From JAMHWF01 sp035911095 (lineage in GTDB: Bacteria > Pseudomonadota > Gammaproteobacteria > Burkholderiales > Burkholderiaceae_C), in contig JAMHWF010000072.1 of NCBI GenBank assembly GCA_035911095.1, positions 1 to 64,000 on the forward strand: a stretch of DNA of 64,000 bases, given 5' to 3'. A program made the position numbers and the translations under genes. Positions 1 to 7,957 of the stretch are shown one piece after another. Position 1 is the stretch's first letter, and each line of letters opens with the position of its first letter. The notes beneath the pieces were generated by a model. It worked only from the letters and a program-made list of their open reading frames with translations. It searched no databases and was not told the DNA's origin.

Positions 1-201
1 GGCATTGCCCGGGCGCTGGGCAACCTGATCGGCAACTGCGTGGCGACCGTCGCCGTGGCGGCCTGGGAGGGCGACATCGACCGCGAGCGTGCCAAGGCGG
101 TGCTCGACGGCCGGCCGGTGCCGCCGACGGAGGACGATGCGGACGTGGTCGATGGGGCCGGCGCCGCGCCGGGGGTGATGCCGGTGCCGGTGAAGGGCTG
201 A
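1..201 (+). CDS. dctA: C4-dicarboxylate:cation symporter DctA, C-terminal fragment
   Basis: This is the last 66 codons of a gene that begins before the window and ends with TGA at 199-201. The segment GNLIGNCVATVAVAAWEGDID matches the end of the last membrane region and the start of the cytoplasmic tail of DctA/GltP-type symporters, which import succinate, fumarate and malate with protons or sodium across the inner membrane. After it comes a polar, Pro/Val-rich tail, as is usual in DctA. Only the tail is visible, so a close paralogue of the same dicarboxylate/amino-acid:cation symporter family cannot be excluded. The downstream GntR-family regulator is on the same strand, but nothing shows that it controls this gene. 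Confidence 0.7.
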   Translation, partial: GIARALGNLIGNCVATVAVAAWEGDIDRERAKAVLDGRPVPPTEDDADVVDGAGAAPGVMPVPVKG

Positions 202-224
202 GGCGGCGGGGCCTGGTCACTCGC

Positions 225-230
225 TACGAT
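225..230 (+). promoter_or_regulatory. Possible -10 element (TACGAT) upstream of the GntR-family gene
   Basis: TACGAT lies 43 bases before the ATG at 273, between the end of the dctA-like gene and the regulator. The same CTACGAT hexamer context appears before the hydratase gene at 30286, and GTACGAT appears before the receptor gene at 37178. No convincing -35 box sits at the right distance, so the call rests on the recurring -10-like hexamer alone. Confidence 0.3.
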
Positions 231-272
231 CGCGGCCCACCCCGACCCGAGACGCGGCTTCGACGACACCCA

Positions 273-989
273 ATGGCCAGCCAGACCGAGATCACCCAGC
301 GCGTCGTCGAATCGATCCTCGCGCAGAAGCTCGCCCCCGGCGAGCGCCTCGGCGAGCAGGCGCTGGCCGAGCTGTTCGGCGTCAGCCGCACGCTGGTGCG
401 CGAGGCGCTGATGCAGTTGCAGGCGCGCGGCTTCGTCGAGGTGCGGGCGCGCAAGGGCTGGTACGTCGTCGAGCCGTCGATCGCGGAGGCGCGAGACGCC
501 TTCGCTGCCCGGCGCGCGGTCGAGTCCGGCCTGCTGCGCGAGGCGGTCGACGGCCTCGACGGCGTGCCGCTGCAGCAGGCGGTGCGCCGCCTGCGCCAGC
601 ACATCGACGACGAGCAGGCGGCGATCGACGGCGGCGACCCGGCGACGCGCGCCTTCCTGCTGGCCGACTTCCACGTCTGCCTGGCCGAGTGCCTCGGCCA
701 CCGGCTGCTGTCCGACATGCTGCGCGACCTGACCGCGCGCACCACGCTGGTCGCCTCGCTCTACCAGTCGACGCACGACGCGCAGCAGTCCTGCGCCGAG
801 CATGCGCGCATCGTCGAGGCGATCGAGGGCGGGGCCTTCGCGCAGGCGGCCGAACTGATGCTCGCGCACATCGGCAACGTCGAGGACGCGCTCGGCTCCT
901 CGGCCGCCGGCGTCGGCGACGAGCGCGAGCGCCTGCGCGCGACCCTGGCGCCGTTGCCGCCGCGGCGCGACCTGCGCGTCGTCAAGTAG
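273..989 (+). CDS. GntR-family transcriptional regulator, FadR subgroup (FCD domain)
   Basis: The 238-residue protein has an N-terminal winged helix-turn-helix (about residues 5-70; GERLGEQALAELFGVSRTLVREAL is the classic GntR recognition helix region). An all-helical FCD effector domain follows (about 80-220). The metal-binding FCD residues appear to be present: Asp and His in ADFHVCLAE, His in EHARIVEAI and His in MLAHIGNVE. Such regulators usually repress catabolic or uptake genes until a carboxylic-acid ligand binds. The gene precedes a tricarboxylate-type receptor by 220 bases on the same strand, so control of organic-acid uptake is a reasonable guess. The ligand is not known. The C-terminus ends in an Arg/Pro-rich tail. 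Confidence 0.85.
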   Translation: MASQTEITQRVVESILAQKLAPGERLGEQALAELFGVSRTLVREALMQLQARGFVEVRARKGWYVVEPSIAEARDAFAARRAVESGLLREAVDGLDGVPLQQAVRRLRQHIDDEQAAIDGGDPATRAFLLADFHVCLAECLGHRLLSDMLRDLTARTTLVASLYQSTHDAQQSCAEHARIVEAIEGGAFAQAAELMLAHIGNVEDALGSSAAGVGDERERLRATLAPLPPRRDLRVVK

Positions 990-1209
990 GGCCCGGGGCG
1001 CCCTCCGCCGCGGTCGGCGCCCGCGCCGGCGCGACAAGCGGGCGCTTGCGCGCGCGGCTGGGCCGGCACCGCCGAGGTCGACGCGACCGCGCCGCCGGAG
1101 CGAGCGCGACGCCGACGATGAGCAGACCCGGCTTGTCGCAAATCGACAAGACGCGAGGACGGGCGGGCCGAAGACTGGCGCCTGTGTGCCACCGCCTCAG
1201 GACGTCCGC

Positions 1210-2226
1210 ATGAACCACCGCCATCGCCTCCGCCGCGCCGCCCTGGCGGTCGCCGCGTCGCTCCCTTTCGTTCGCCGCGGCGCGGGGGGCCTCCTGCTTG
1301 GCCTGGGCGGCGGGGCGGCCGTGGCCGGCTCCTATCCCGAGAAGCCGCTGCGATGGATCGTGCCGTACCCGGCTGGCGGCGGCACCGATGCCGTGGCGCG
1401 GGTGCTGACCGAAGCCGTGCAGCGCCGCATCGGGCAGCCGGTCGTGATCGAGAACCGCCCGGGTGCGGCAACCAACATCGCCGTCTCGGCCCTGCTACAG
1501 GCTCCGCCCGATGGCCACACCGTGATGCAGGCCGAGGCGGCGCTGATCTACAACGAGCACCTGTACGCCAAGCTGCCCTACAAGCCCGAGAGCGACTTCG
1601 GCTACATCGGCGCCATCGGCCGCCTGCCGCTGGCGCTGGTGGTCGGCGCCTCGAGCCCGATCACGACGCTCGCCGGCTTCAAGGCGCACATCGCAGCGCA
1701 CCCCGAGCAGGCGCACTACGCGGTGCCGGGCCACGGCACGCCGCATCACCTGGCGATGGAGCTCTTCAGGCAGCAGGCCGGACTCGCGATGACGCTGGTG
1801 CCTTACCAGGGCGCGGCCCCAGCCCTGCAGGACCTGATGAGCGGCCGCGTCACGGCGATGATGTTGGACCTCGGCTCCGGCCTTTCGGCGCTGCGCGCCG
1901 GCAAGCTGCGCGCGATAGCGGTCACCTCGCCGCAGCGCAGCCCGGCCCTGCCCGAGGTGCCGACCTTCGCCGAACTCGGCATGCCGCAGGTCCAGGCGCA
2001 TGCCTTCCAGGGCCTGGTCGGGCCGGCCGGCCTGCCGGCCGAGGCGGTGGCGATGCTGAACGCCGCGCTGCGCGAGGCGGTGCACGAGCCCAAGGTCGCT
2101 GCCTACTTCGCCCAGATCGGCCTGGAGTCGCTCGCGCTCCGTCCGGCGGAGTTCAAGGCCTTGGCGCGGCGCGAGAGCGCGCGCTGGGGCGAGGTGATCC
2201 GCAGCCTGGGGCTGCGGCTCGATTGA
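1210..2226 (+). CDS. Bug-family tripartite tricarboxylate transporter substrate-binding protein
   Basis: The 338-residue periplasmic receptor has a long basic N-terminus followed by a hydrophobic export segment (about residues 6-40, ending near AVAGSYPEKP). The mature domain begins with the family signature YPEKPLRWIVPYPAGGGTDAVAR. Further family signatures are IENRPGAATNIA and VPYQGAAPALQDLMSGRV. Bug proteins bind carboxylates, or sometimes aromatic acids and amino acids, and deliver them to TctAB-type permeases. No permease gene lies nearby, so this is one of the many orphan Bug receptors typical of Burkholderiales. I chose the ATG at 1210 because it starts the basic part of the signal peptide; an in-frame ORF continues upstream. 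The methyltransferase gene follows after 11 bases, which suggests cotranscription. Confidence 0.88.
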   Translation: MNHRHRLRRAALAVAASLPFVRRGAGGLLLGLGGGAAVAGSYPEKPLRWIVPYPAGGGTDAVARVLTEAVQRRIGQPVVIENRPGAATNIAVSALLQAPPDGHTVMQAEAALIYNEHLYAKLPYKPESDFGYIGAIGRLPLALVVGASSPITTLAGFKAHIAAHPEQAHYAVPGHGTPHHLAMELFRQQAGLAMTLVPYQGAAPALQDLMSGRVTAMMLDLGSGLSALRAGKLRAIAVTSPQRSPALPEVPTFAELGMPQVQAHAFQGLVGPAGLPAEAVAMLNAALREAVHEPKVAAYFAQIGLESLALRPAEFKALARRESARWGEVIRSLGLRLD

Positions 2227-2237
2227 GGCGACGCGAC

Positions 2238-3635
2238 ATGGGCCGCCTGCGCCGCCAGGACGAGGGACGCCGCCTGCGCCGTCAGGACGACGGACGCGTG
2301 CGCCGCCAGGATGTGGGTCGTCTGCCTGTCGAGCAGCGCCCATGGTCGCCTCTTCCGCCTCACGCCGGGGGCAGTCAGGCCGCGCAGCGACGCGCCGACG
2401 GGGCCCCGCGCGCATCGCGTGACGGCGAAGGCACTCGCCGCGGATCGCCCCGCGGGCCCGAGGGCGCCCGCCACGGATCGCGACGCGAACCCCGGGGTGC
2501 CGGGTGCGTGTCGCCGGCGGGCCCCCAGGGCCCAGGCCCGGGGGCGCCAGCCGAGCCACCCGAGCCTCCCGTGCCGCCCGAGCCACCCCCGGCGCCGCCC
2601 GCCTGCCCTGCGGTGCCCGACGCCGGCGATGCCGAGGCGCTGCGCCGCATGATCTTCGGCTTCCGGACGACGCAGCTCGTCGCCGTCGCCGCCCGCCTGG
2701 GCCTGGCGGACCGGCTGCGCGACGGGCCGCTGCCGGTGCCAGTGCTGGCCGCGGCGGCCGGGGTCGACGCCGACCGCCTGCGCCGCCTGCTGCGCGCGTT
2801 GGCGAGCCTCGGCGTCTTCGCCGAAACGGCCGGTGGCGCCTACGCCCTCACGCCGCGCGCGCAGGCGCTGCGCGGCGACGTCGAGGGCTCGCTGCGCGAC
2901 GTCGCGCTGCTCTACGGAGAGCCCTGGCTGTGGCAGGCCTACGGACAGCTGGGGCCGGGCCTGGGCGCCGGGGCGACGGCCTTCGAGCAGGTCCACGGCC
3001 AGGGCTTCTACGCCTACCTTCAGGCCCATCCGCAGCAGGCCGCGAGCTTCCAGCGCGCGATGACGGGTTTCACCGAGCAGGAGGTGGCGGCGATCGCCGC
3101 GGCCTGCGAGCTCTCCACCGCACGTACCGTGGTCGATGTCGGCGGGGGGCACGGCGGGCTCGTGGCGGCGCTGCTCGAATGCCACCCCCGACTGCACGGC
3201 ATCGTCTTCGACCTGCCCGAGGTGATCGGCGGCGCGCAGCGCGCCTTGCGCGAGCGAGGCCTGGCCGAGCGCTGCGAATGCGTCGGCGGCGACTTCTTCG
3301 CGCAGCCGCTGCCCGCGGGCGGCGACGTCTACCTGCTCAAGAGCGTGCTGCACAACTGGGCCGACGACACGGCCCTGCGCATCCTCGGCGCCTGTCGGCG
3401 CGCGATGGCCGGCGACGCGCGGCTGGTGATCGCCGAGCGCCTCGTCTCGGACGGCAACGGCGCCTGCGAGGCGAAGCTGTTCGACATCCACATGCTGGTC
3501 ACCGCCGGCGGCCGCGAGCGCACGCGCGAGGAGTACCGCAGGTTGCTGGAACGGGCAGGCCTGCGGATGACGCGGGTCGTGGACACGGCCTCGGCGCTCG
3601 GGCTGATCGAGGCGGTGCGGGCGGGCGGCGGCTGA
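2238..3635 (+). CDS. O-methyltransferase (COMT-like, SAM-dependent) with a low-complexity N-terminal extension
   Basis: Residues from about 130 onward form a small-molecule O-methyltransferase of the plant COMT/hydroxyneurosporene type. It has an N-terminal dimerisation helix domain (RRMIFGFRTTQLVAVAARLG), then a Rossmann domain with SAM motif TVVDVGGGHGGL, the acidic FDLPEVI segment and LLKSVLHNWADD, where HNW is a family hallmark around the catalytic His. The first 130 residues from the ATG at 2238 are unusual. They hold three copies of an RLRRQDxGR repeat and then a Pro/Gly/Arg-rich stretch. Alternative starts in frame are GTG 2571, GTG 2613 and ATG 2649; the fold really begins near 2613. 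I kept the ATG at 2238 because it follows the receptor gene closely, but the true start is uncertain. The methyl acceptor is unknown. Confidence 0.75.
   Translation: MGRLRRQDEGRRLRRQDDGRVRRQDVGRLPVEQRPWSPLPPHAGGSQAAQRRADGAPRASRDGEGTRRGSPRGPEGARHGSRREPRGAGCVSPAGPQGPGPGAPAEPPEPPVPPEPPPAPPACPAVPDAGDAEALRRMIFGFRTTQLVAVAARLGLADRLRDGPLPVPVLAAAAGVDADRLRRLLRALASLGVFAETAGGAYALTPRAQALRGDVEGSLRDVALLYGEPWLWQAYGQLGPGLGAGATAFEQVHGQGFYAYLQAHPQQAASFQRAMTGFTEQEVAAIAAACELSTARTVVDVGGGHGGLVAALLECHPRLHGIVFDLPEVIGGAQRALRERGLAERCECVGGDFFAQPLPAGGDVYLLKSVLHNWADDTALRILGACRRAMAGDARLVIAERLVSDGNGACEAKLFDIHMLVTAGGRERTREEYRRLLERAGLRMTRVVDTASALGLIEAVRAGGG
2244..2321 (+). repeat. Tandem repeat of 27 nt (two full units and one 24-nt unit)
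   Basis: Three adjacent copies of a unit beginning CGCCTGCGCCGCCAGGACGA are visible at 2244-2270, 2271-2297 and 2298-2321. The third lacks one codon. They encode the peptide repeat RLRRQDEGR / RLRRQDDGR / VRRQDVGR at the start of the methyltransferase ORF. The unit lengths are multiples of three, so unit gain or loss would keep the reading frame. Confidence 0.8.
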
Positions 3636-3728
3636 CGATCGCCGACGGTGCCGATCCCTCGCGGGCTTGGGACGCCTCGCGGAGGGGTCGCCCGGGAGCG
3701 CCGGTCTGCGCGCTGGAGGCTTGTCTCC

Positions 3729-5381
3729 TCAACCCCCAGGCCCGCGCGGCGTCAGGAACACCGCCACGAACGCCCGGCATTTGCTCCAGGGCGAGAGCCG
3801 CTCGTCCGACAGCGCGTCGAGAAAGTCGGACAGCCGCTTGCTCTTGACGATCGTGAACAGCGTCAGCACCGCCACCGCGATGAACACCAGCGTGAGGCCC
3901 AGCACCCGACGGCCGAAGGGCTCGTGCGAGGCGGCGATCAGGTTCATGCCGAAGAAGCCGGTGGTGATCGTGCCGATCAGCCCGAAGATCGTCACCACCG
4001 TCAGCCGCACCACGGTGTTGGCCTGGCGGCGCAGGCTGTCGGCGTCGAGGTAGGCGCTCATGTCGGCGATGCGCTGCTTCACCTCCGGGTAGAGCCGCTC
4101 CAGGTCGAGCTGCTGCGCCGTCGTCGCGAACAGCGCCTTCACCTGGGCCTGCTCGCTGATGTCGTGGAACCAGTAGCGGTGGGTGAAGCGCAGGAAGCCC
4201 TCGAAGACGGCGCGGATGCGGCGCTTGAAGTGGCGCACCGACTCGGCGTCGCGCACGTCCAGGCGCTTCAGCGCGTCGACGAGCCGGTCGGAGAACATCA
4301 GCAGCGCCGCCTTCTGCACATGGGCGATCAGGAACAGCAGGAAGTGCTGGTGGCGGAACTGCGCGAGCACCCCGCGCTCGGGGCAGCGGAAGAACGCGCT
4401 GTGCGCCGGGCCCACCACCACCAGCGCCTGGCCGCAGCACAGGTAGCGGGTGTAGGGCGCGGCGCCGCCGGGCGTGAAGAAGCGGTCGCTGCAGTGGCGG
4501 GTCTCGAAGTCGCCCAACTGCCCATGGGCGAAGGGCAGCGTCTCGTCGCTGCCCTCGCTGCCGGTGACCAGGCCCAGCCGCACGTAGTCCGCCCGCGTCA
4601 GCGCCTGCGGGTCATCGACCGCCAGGTAGGCCATCGTCGGCATGCGGTAGTACTCGATCTGCCGGAAGCGCAGCGGGCCGGCGGCCGGCGAATGGTCGGC
4701 CACCAGCGGCGACAACAGGTAGGCCCAGTGCGCCGCGATGCGCGGCGCCCGGTGCTGGGCGACGAAGCCGAGGAAGGCCTCGCGCTCGGCCGCGTCGCTG
4801 CGCGCCAGCACCTGGCCCTGCGCGTCGAGCCACTGCAGGTCGTGCAGGCAGTGCAGCGGCTCGCCGTCGGGCTGCCAGCCGCCCGGGTAGCCGCGGCCCA
4901 GGCGATACATCAGCTCTTGCGCCTGTGCCAGCGTGATCCCGTCGGTGACCAGCTCGACGTTCAGCAGCACCACGTCGAGGTCGTAGAAAAAATACAGGTC
5001 GACGTGCTTCACGCCGAGCGCGATCGGCGGCTCGCCGGCGCGCAGCACCGCCTGCGCCTGCGCGATGTCGTCGCGCCGGAACACGCGCATCGGCGAGCCC
5101 GGGTCGCCCGGCTCGTCGCGGCCGGGCTGGCGCCGCCCCTCGCCGTAGAGGAAGCGCTGGACGTAGGGCAGGAAGGTGACGAACTCGCTGTAGTGACGCT
5201 CGGTCAGCTGGCTGGCGCCGCCGGCCAGCTCGTCCTCGATCTCGTGCCAGCGCGGGTCGGCGCCGAGCTTTTCCCAGGGCCGAGCGTGGCCGGGTCGCTC
5301 GTCCGGCATCAGCGCCAGCGGCCAGAGCAGCACTTGCCGGTAGTGCCTGACCTGGGTGCCGGCGCGGGCGGTGGCTTCCAT
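3729..5381 (-). CDS. CorA-like membrane protein with an extended N-terminal domain
   Basis: The 550-residue protein ends in the CorA two-helix hairpin: TVVTIFGLIGTITTGFFGMNLIA, then a loop, then VLGLTLVFIAVAVLTLFTIV. The GMN signature that follows the first transmembrane helix is kept (GMNLIA). The loop after it is SHEPFGRR rather than the usual acidic PE(L/F) stretch, so ion selectivity may differ. The N-terminal part is about 420 residues, much longer than the roughly 240 of standard CorA. It contains a fairly conserved-looking region (DLYFFYDLDVVLLNVELV) whose role I do not recognise. The start ATG at 5379-5381 was preferred over an upstream in-frame alternative because the extra residues look like random high-GC translation. 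A true CorA is encoded separately at 22239. Substrate unknown. Confidence 0.72.
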   Translation of the reverse strand: MEATARAGTQVRHYRQVLLWPLALMPDERPGHARPWEKLGADPRWHEIEDELAGGASQLTERHYSEFVTFLPYVQRFLYGEGRRQPGRDEPGDPGSPMRVFRRDDIAQAQAVLRAGEPPIALGVKHVDLYFFYDLDVVLLNVELVTDGITLAQAQELMYRLGRGYPGGWQPDGEPLHCLHDLQWLDAQGQVLARSDAAEREAFLGFVAQHRAPRIAAHWAYLLSPLVADHSPAAGPLRFRQIEYYRMPTMAYLAVDDPQALTRADYVRLGLVTGSEGSDETLPFAHGQLGDFETRHCSDRFFTPGGAAPYTRYLCCGQALVVVGPAHSAFFRCPERGVLAQFRHQHFLLFLIAHVQKAALLMFSDRLVDALKRLDVRDAESVRHFKRRIRAVFEGFLRFTHRYWFHDISEQAQVKALFATTAQQLDLERLYPEVKQRIADMSAYLDADSLRRQANTVVRLTVVTIFGLIGTITTGFFGMNLIAASHEPFGRRVLGLTLVFIAVAVLTLFTIVKSKRLSDFLDALSDERLSPWSKCRAFVAVFLTPRGPGG

Positions 5382-5513
5382 GGCGCGGCAGTGTAGGGCG
5401 GCGCCGAGAGGCGGCAAGCCGCTGCCCGACGCAGCGCGCTCCAGGGTCCGCATGAGGGCGAGCGGGCTCTCGCACGGAGCACCGCGCAGAGCGCGACGCC
5501 GCTACCTGCCGGC

Positions 5514-6377
5514 CTAGCCGTTCTGGAACAGCCCGCGTTCCTTCATGCGCATCAGGCGCGAGCGGGTCGAGGGCTTGGTGGTCATCAGCGTGATGACCTC
5601 GCCGCGTGCCGCCTGGCCGTCGGGCGGGGGGCCGGCGGGCTCGTCGTCGCCGCGCGGCGCAGAAGGCGCCGCATCGGGCCCCGCGTCGCGCGGGGCCGCC
5701 GCCTCCTCGGTGGCGTCGTGGTCCGCAAGCGGGGCCGCGCGCGACACCCCGAACGGCTCGGCGTCCGCCAGGGCGGCGTCGCGTGTTGCCGCCGTCTCGG
5801 TGTCGGCCAGGGCAGCGTCGAGCTCGCCGGGCTCCGTCACGCGGTGCTCGGGCAGGGCCTCGGCCTTGGTGCCGGCTGCCTTGCGGCGCGGGCGCGCGGT
5901 GGCGGGGGGCGTGACCGGCTCGACGACGTCGAGCAGGATCGGCAGTTCGTCGATCGGATGGGCCGGCGTGCGCGTACGAGCAGCCCGCGCCGCCGGTGGC
6001 GGCGTGCCGTCGCCGATGCCGAGGTCGACGAAGTCGGACCGCTCGGCCGCGGCCGGAGGGGCCGCCGGCGCCGCGTGAGCGGCTGGCGCCGGCATGCGAC
6101 GGCGGAGCGCCGAAGACGCGGGTGTCGCGGCGAGCCCTGTTGGCGCCGCCACCGGCGCTGGCGCCGCTGGCTGTGCCGCCGCCATGCCCGGCGGCAGCGC
6201 CTGGCCGAACAGCCCCGCCTGCGCCATTTGCCTAAAGCGCTCCCAGGCCAGGCCCGACGCCGCCAGCTGGCGCAGCCGTTCCTCGCGCGGGAAGCTGCCG
6301 TCCATCGCCTCGAGCATGTCGAACAGCTCGGGGTAGACCTCGCGGTCGACCTCGATGACGAGGCGGATCACGGCCAC
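5514..6377 (-). CDS. Hypothetical protein, possible ParR-like partner of the upstream ParM-like actin
   Basis: The 287-residue protein has a well-ordered N-terminus and a low-complexity rest. Residues 1-60 read as a beta strand (VIRLVIEVD) followed by two helices (YPELFDMLEAMD and PREERLRQLAASGLAWERF), a topology compatible with a ribbon-helix-helix DNA-binding fold. The rest is Ala/Pro/acidic linker with a basic C-terminus (KPSTRSRLMRMKERGLFQNG). It lies 79 bases downstream of the ParM-like gene, the same order as parM-parR in type II plasmid partition operons. The start is GTG at 6375-6377. The ribbon-helix-helix reading is my inference from pattern alone; the protein could be an unrelated accessory factor. 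Confidence 0.5.
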   Translation of the reverse strand: MAVIRLVIEVDREVYPELFDMLEAMDGSFPREERLRQLAASGLAWERFRQMAQAGLFGQALPPGMAAAQPAAPAPVAAPTGLAATPASSALRRRMPAPAAHAAPAAPPAAAERSDFVDLGIGDGTPPPAARAARTRTPAHPIDELPILLDVVEPVTPPATARPRRKAAGTKAEALPEHRVTEPGELDAALADTETAATRDAALADAEPFGVSRAAPLADHDATEEAAAPRDAGPDAAPSAPRGDDEPAGPPPDGQAARGEVITLMTTKPSTRSRLMRMKERGLFQNG

Positions 6378-6456
6378 GGGCGGGGGCGCTCGGCAGTCGG
6401 CTGCGGGCGGGCGGCGGTCGCGCGTGGCGCTCGGGTCGGGCGGCCTGGGGCGGGCC

Positions 6457-7581
6457 TCAGCCCGCCGCCTCCGCCTCGCCGATCAGCTGGAAGCCGCGCA
6501 CGTTGGCCGCCATCGAGCCCGGCTGGATGAAGACCGGGATCGCCGGGAAGCGCTTCACCAGCGCGTCGCGGTAGCGCTCGGGGTGGCCGCCGACCACGAT
6601 GATGAGGTCGATGATTTCGTGCGCGTCGCGCAGGCCGTCGACCATGCGGTTCACCGAGTCCTCGACGACGCTGACGATCGCCGGCTCGTAGCGCTCCAGG
6701 TCGTGTGCCACGCCGGCCAGCTTGACCGGCTTCTTCGCGCGCAGTGCGTCGTTGATGCGCGGCAGCACGGCCGGGCCGAGCGGGCGGCCGAGCTCGGCGA
6801 CCAGCCCGTCCTGCACCGCGCGCACCACGCGGTGGCGGCCGGCGTCGGAGGCGGCACCGCTGGCGCGCGGGTTGATCGAGCCCTGCTGGATCAGCAGCCA
6901 GTCGAGCGTGTGCTCGCCGGGGTCGACCATCAGCACCGCGAGGTCGTCGAGCTCGTCGCTGCTGGCCAACGGCTGCAGCGCGCCGTTGGGGGTCGCACCG
7001 ATCGTCTGATTCAGCGCGTCGAGGTGCTCGTCGAGCGCCGCGTAGCCGCCCATCGGCTGCGCCTGCACGATCACGCGGCCGACCTGCACCGACTTGCCGT
7101 CGCCCAGGTCGATCGGACCTTCGAAGCGCGACTTCAGGTAGTCGCGGCGCTTCGCGTCGTTGTACTGGTTGACCGGCAGGCCGAGCACCAGCACGTCAAT
7201 GCGGCTGTCGCCGGCCTCGGCCATGTAGCGCAGCGCGCCCTTGGTGAGCGCCTCGTAGATCGCGCCGCGGTAGAACTCGTCGGTCACGTCGCGGCCGAAG
7301 CTGCCGCCCGACTGCGCCAGGCCGACGTCGCGGCCCACTTCGTACTTGGCGCCGTTGACCGGCACGTCGAAGGTGTCGCGCCGGCGCGTGCCGAGGGTGC
7401 GCACCGCGCTGCCGTCGGCGGGGATCGCCATCGACGGGAAGCTGGTGAAGCCGAGGCCCTGCTCGGTGTGCAGGCTGAGCTTGACGAGGCCGAAGCCGAC
7501 GTCGATCGCGCGCACGACGGCCTGCGAGGCCGGGGTCGCCTGCTTGGTGACTTCGCGCAGTTTCTGGGGGGTGGCCGACAT
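6457..7581 (-). CDS. ParM/StbA-family actin-like ATPase
   Basis: The 374-residue protein has the actin-fold nucleotide motifs in order: phosphate-1 AIDVGFGLVKL (near residue 25), phosphate-2 MVDPGEHTLDWLL (near residue 220) and the adenosine motif IIVVGGHPERY (near residue 335). The length fits ParM/StbA and Alp-type bacterial actins, which form filaments that push plasmid copies apart. The start ATG at 7579-7581 is preceded by AAGGA at good spacing. A small possible DNA-binding partner follows downstream. Finding this on what looks like a chromosome is unusual; it may be a domesticated or integrated-element partition system, or a cytoskeletal filament with another role. No iteron-like centromere repeats were obvious upstream. 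Confidence 0.8.
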   Translation of the reverse strand: MSATPQKLREVTKQATPASQAVVRAIDVGFGLVKLSLHTEQGLGFTSFPSMAIPADGSAVRTLGTRRRDTFDVPVNGAKYEVGRDVGLAQSGGSFGRDVTDEFYRGAIYEALTKGALRYMAEAGDSRIDVLVLGLPVNQYNDAKRRDYLKSRFEGPIDLGDGKSVQVGRVIVQAQPMGGYAALDEHLDALNQTIGATPNGALQPLASSDELDDLAVLMVDPGEHTLDWLLIQQGSINPRASGAASDAGRHRVVRAVQDGLVAELGRPLGPAVLPRINDALRAKKPVKLAGVAHDLERYEPAIVSVVEDSVNRMVDGLRDAHEIIDLIIVVGGHPERYRDALVKRFPAIPVFIQPGSMAANVRGFQLIGEAEAAG

Positions 7582-7957
7582 GTGGCGTTCCTTGGATGGT
7601 GACGTTGGGGTGCGTTGGCAGGGCTCGGGTCTCGAAGCGCAGCCTGGAAGCGCGGTCGCGCGGGGTGTCGGCGGTGGTTCGAGGGTCGACGGGCTGCGCG
7701 GCCGGGCCGTGCTGGCGCTGTCGGGTGGCGGTTTGTAGCCCCCCGCACCGGGCCGCGGAAGGCGAGAAGTAGGCAACTTCCGGCAGGTGAGCGCTTGCCT
7801 CCCACGCGGGGGCGGTGGGCGTGAGATCGGTCACACCCCGGCGCGCCGCCTCCCCCGGATCGGGTCTCAAGTTTTCGCGCGAATGGCTGGCCGGCCGGCG
7901 CACCGGCGCAAGATCGCGCACCGCTGGACCCACGGACGAATCTTGCAGGAGGCCCGC
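7582..7957. other. Intergenic region between the divergent parM-like gene and putA
   Basis: These 376 bases hold the two divergent ribosome-binding sites: AAGGA for the parM-like gene and GCAGGAGG at 7945-7952 for putA. A short palindrome, GAAGT-aggca-ACTTC, lies near 7768-7782. TCGGGTCTC occurs twice, near 7626 and 7859. No clear -35/-10 pair, iteron array or terminator could be identified. Confidence 0.5.

Noticed and set aside
7867..7893. TCAAGTTT followed at about 11 bases by GCTGGCCG, resembling a sigma-28 promoter before putA
   Set aside because: Only the -35 half fits; the -10 half lacks the CGATA core, and putA is not a flagellar gene.
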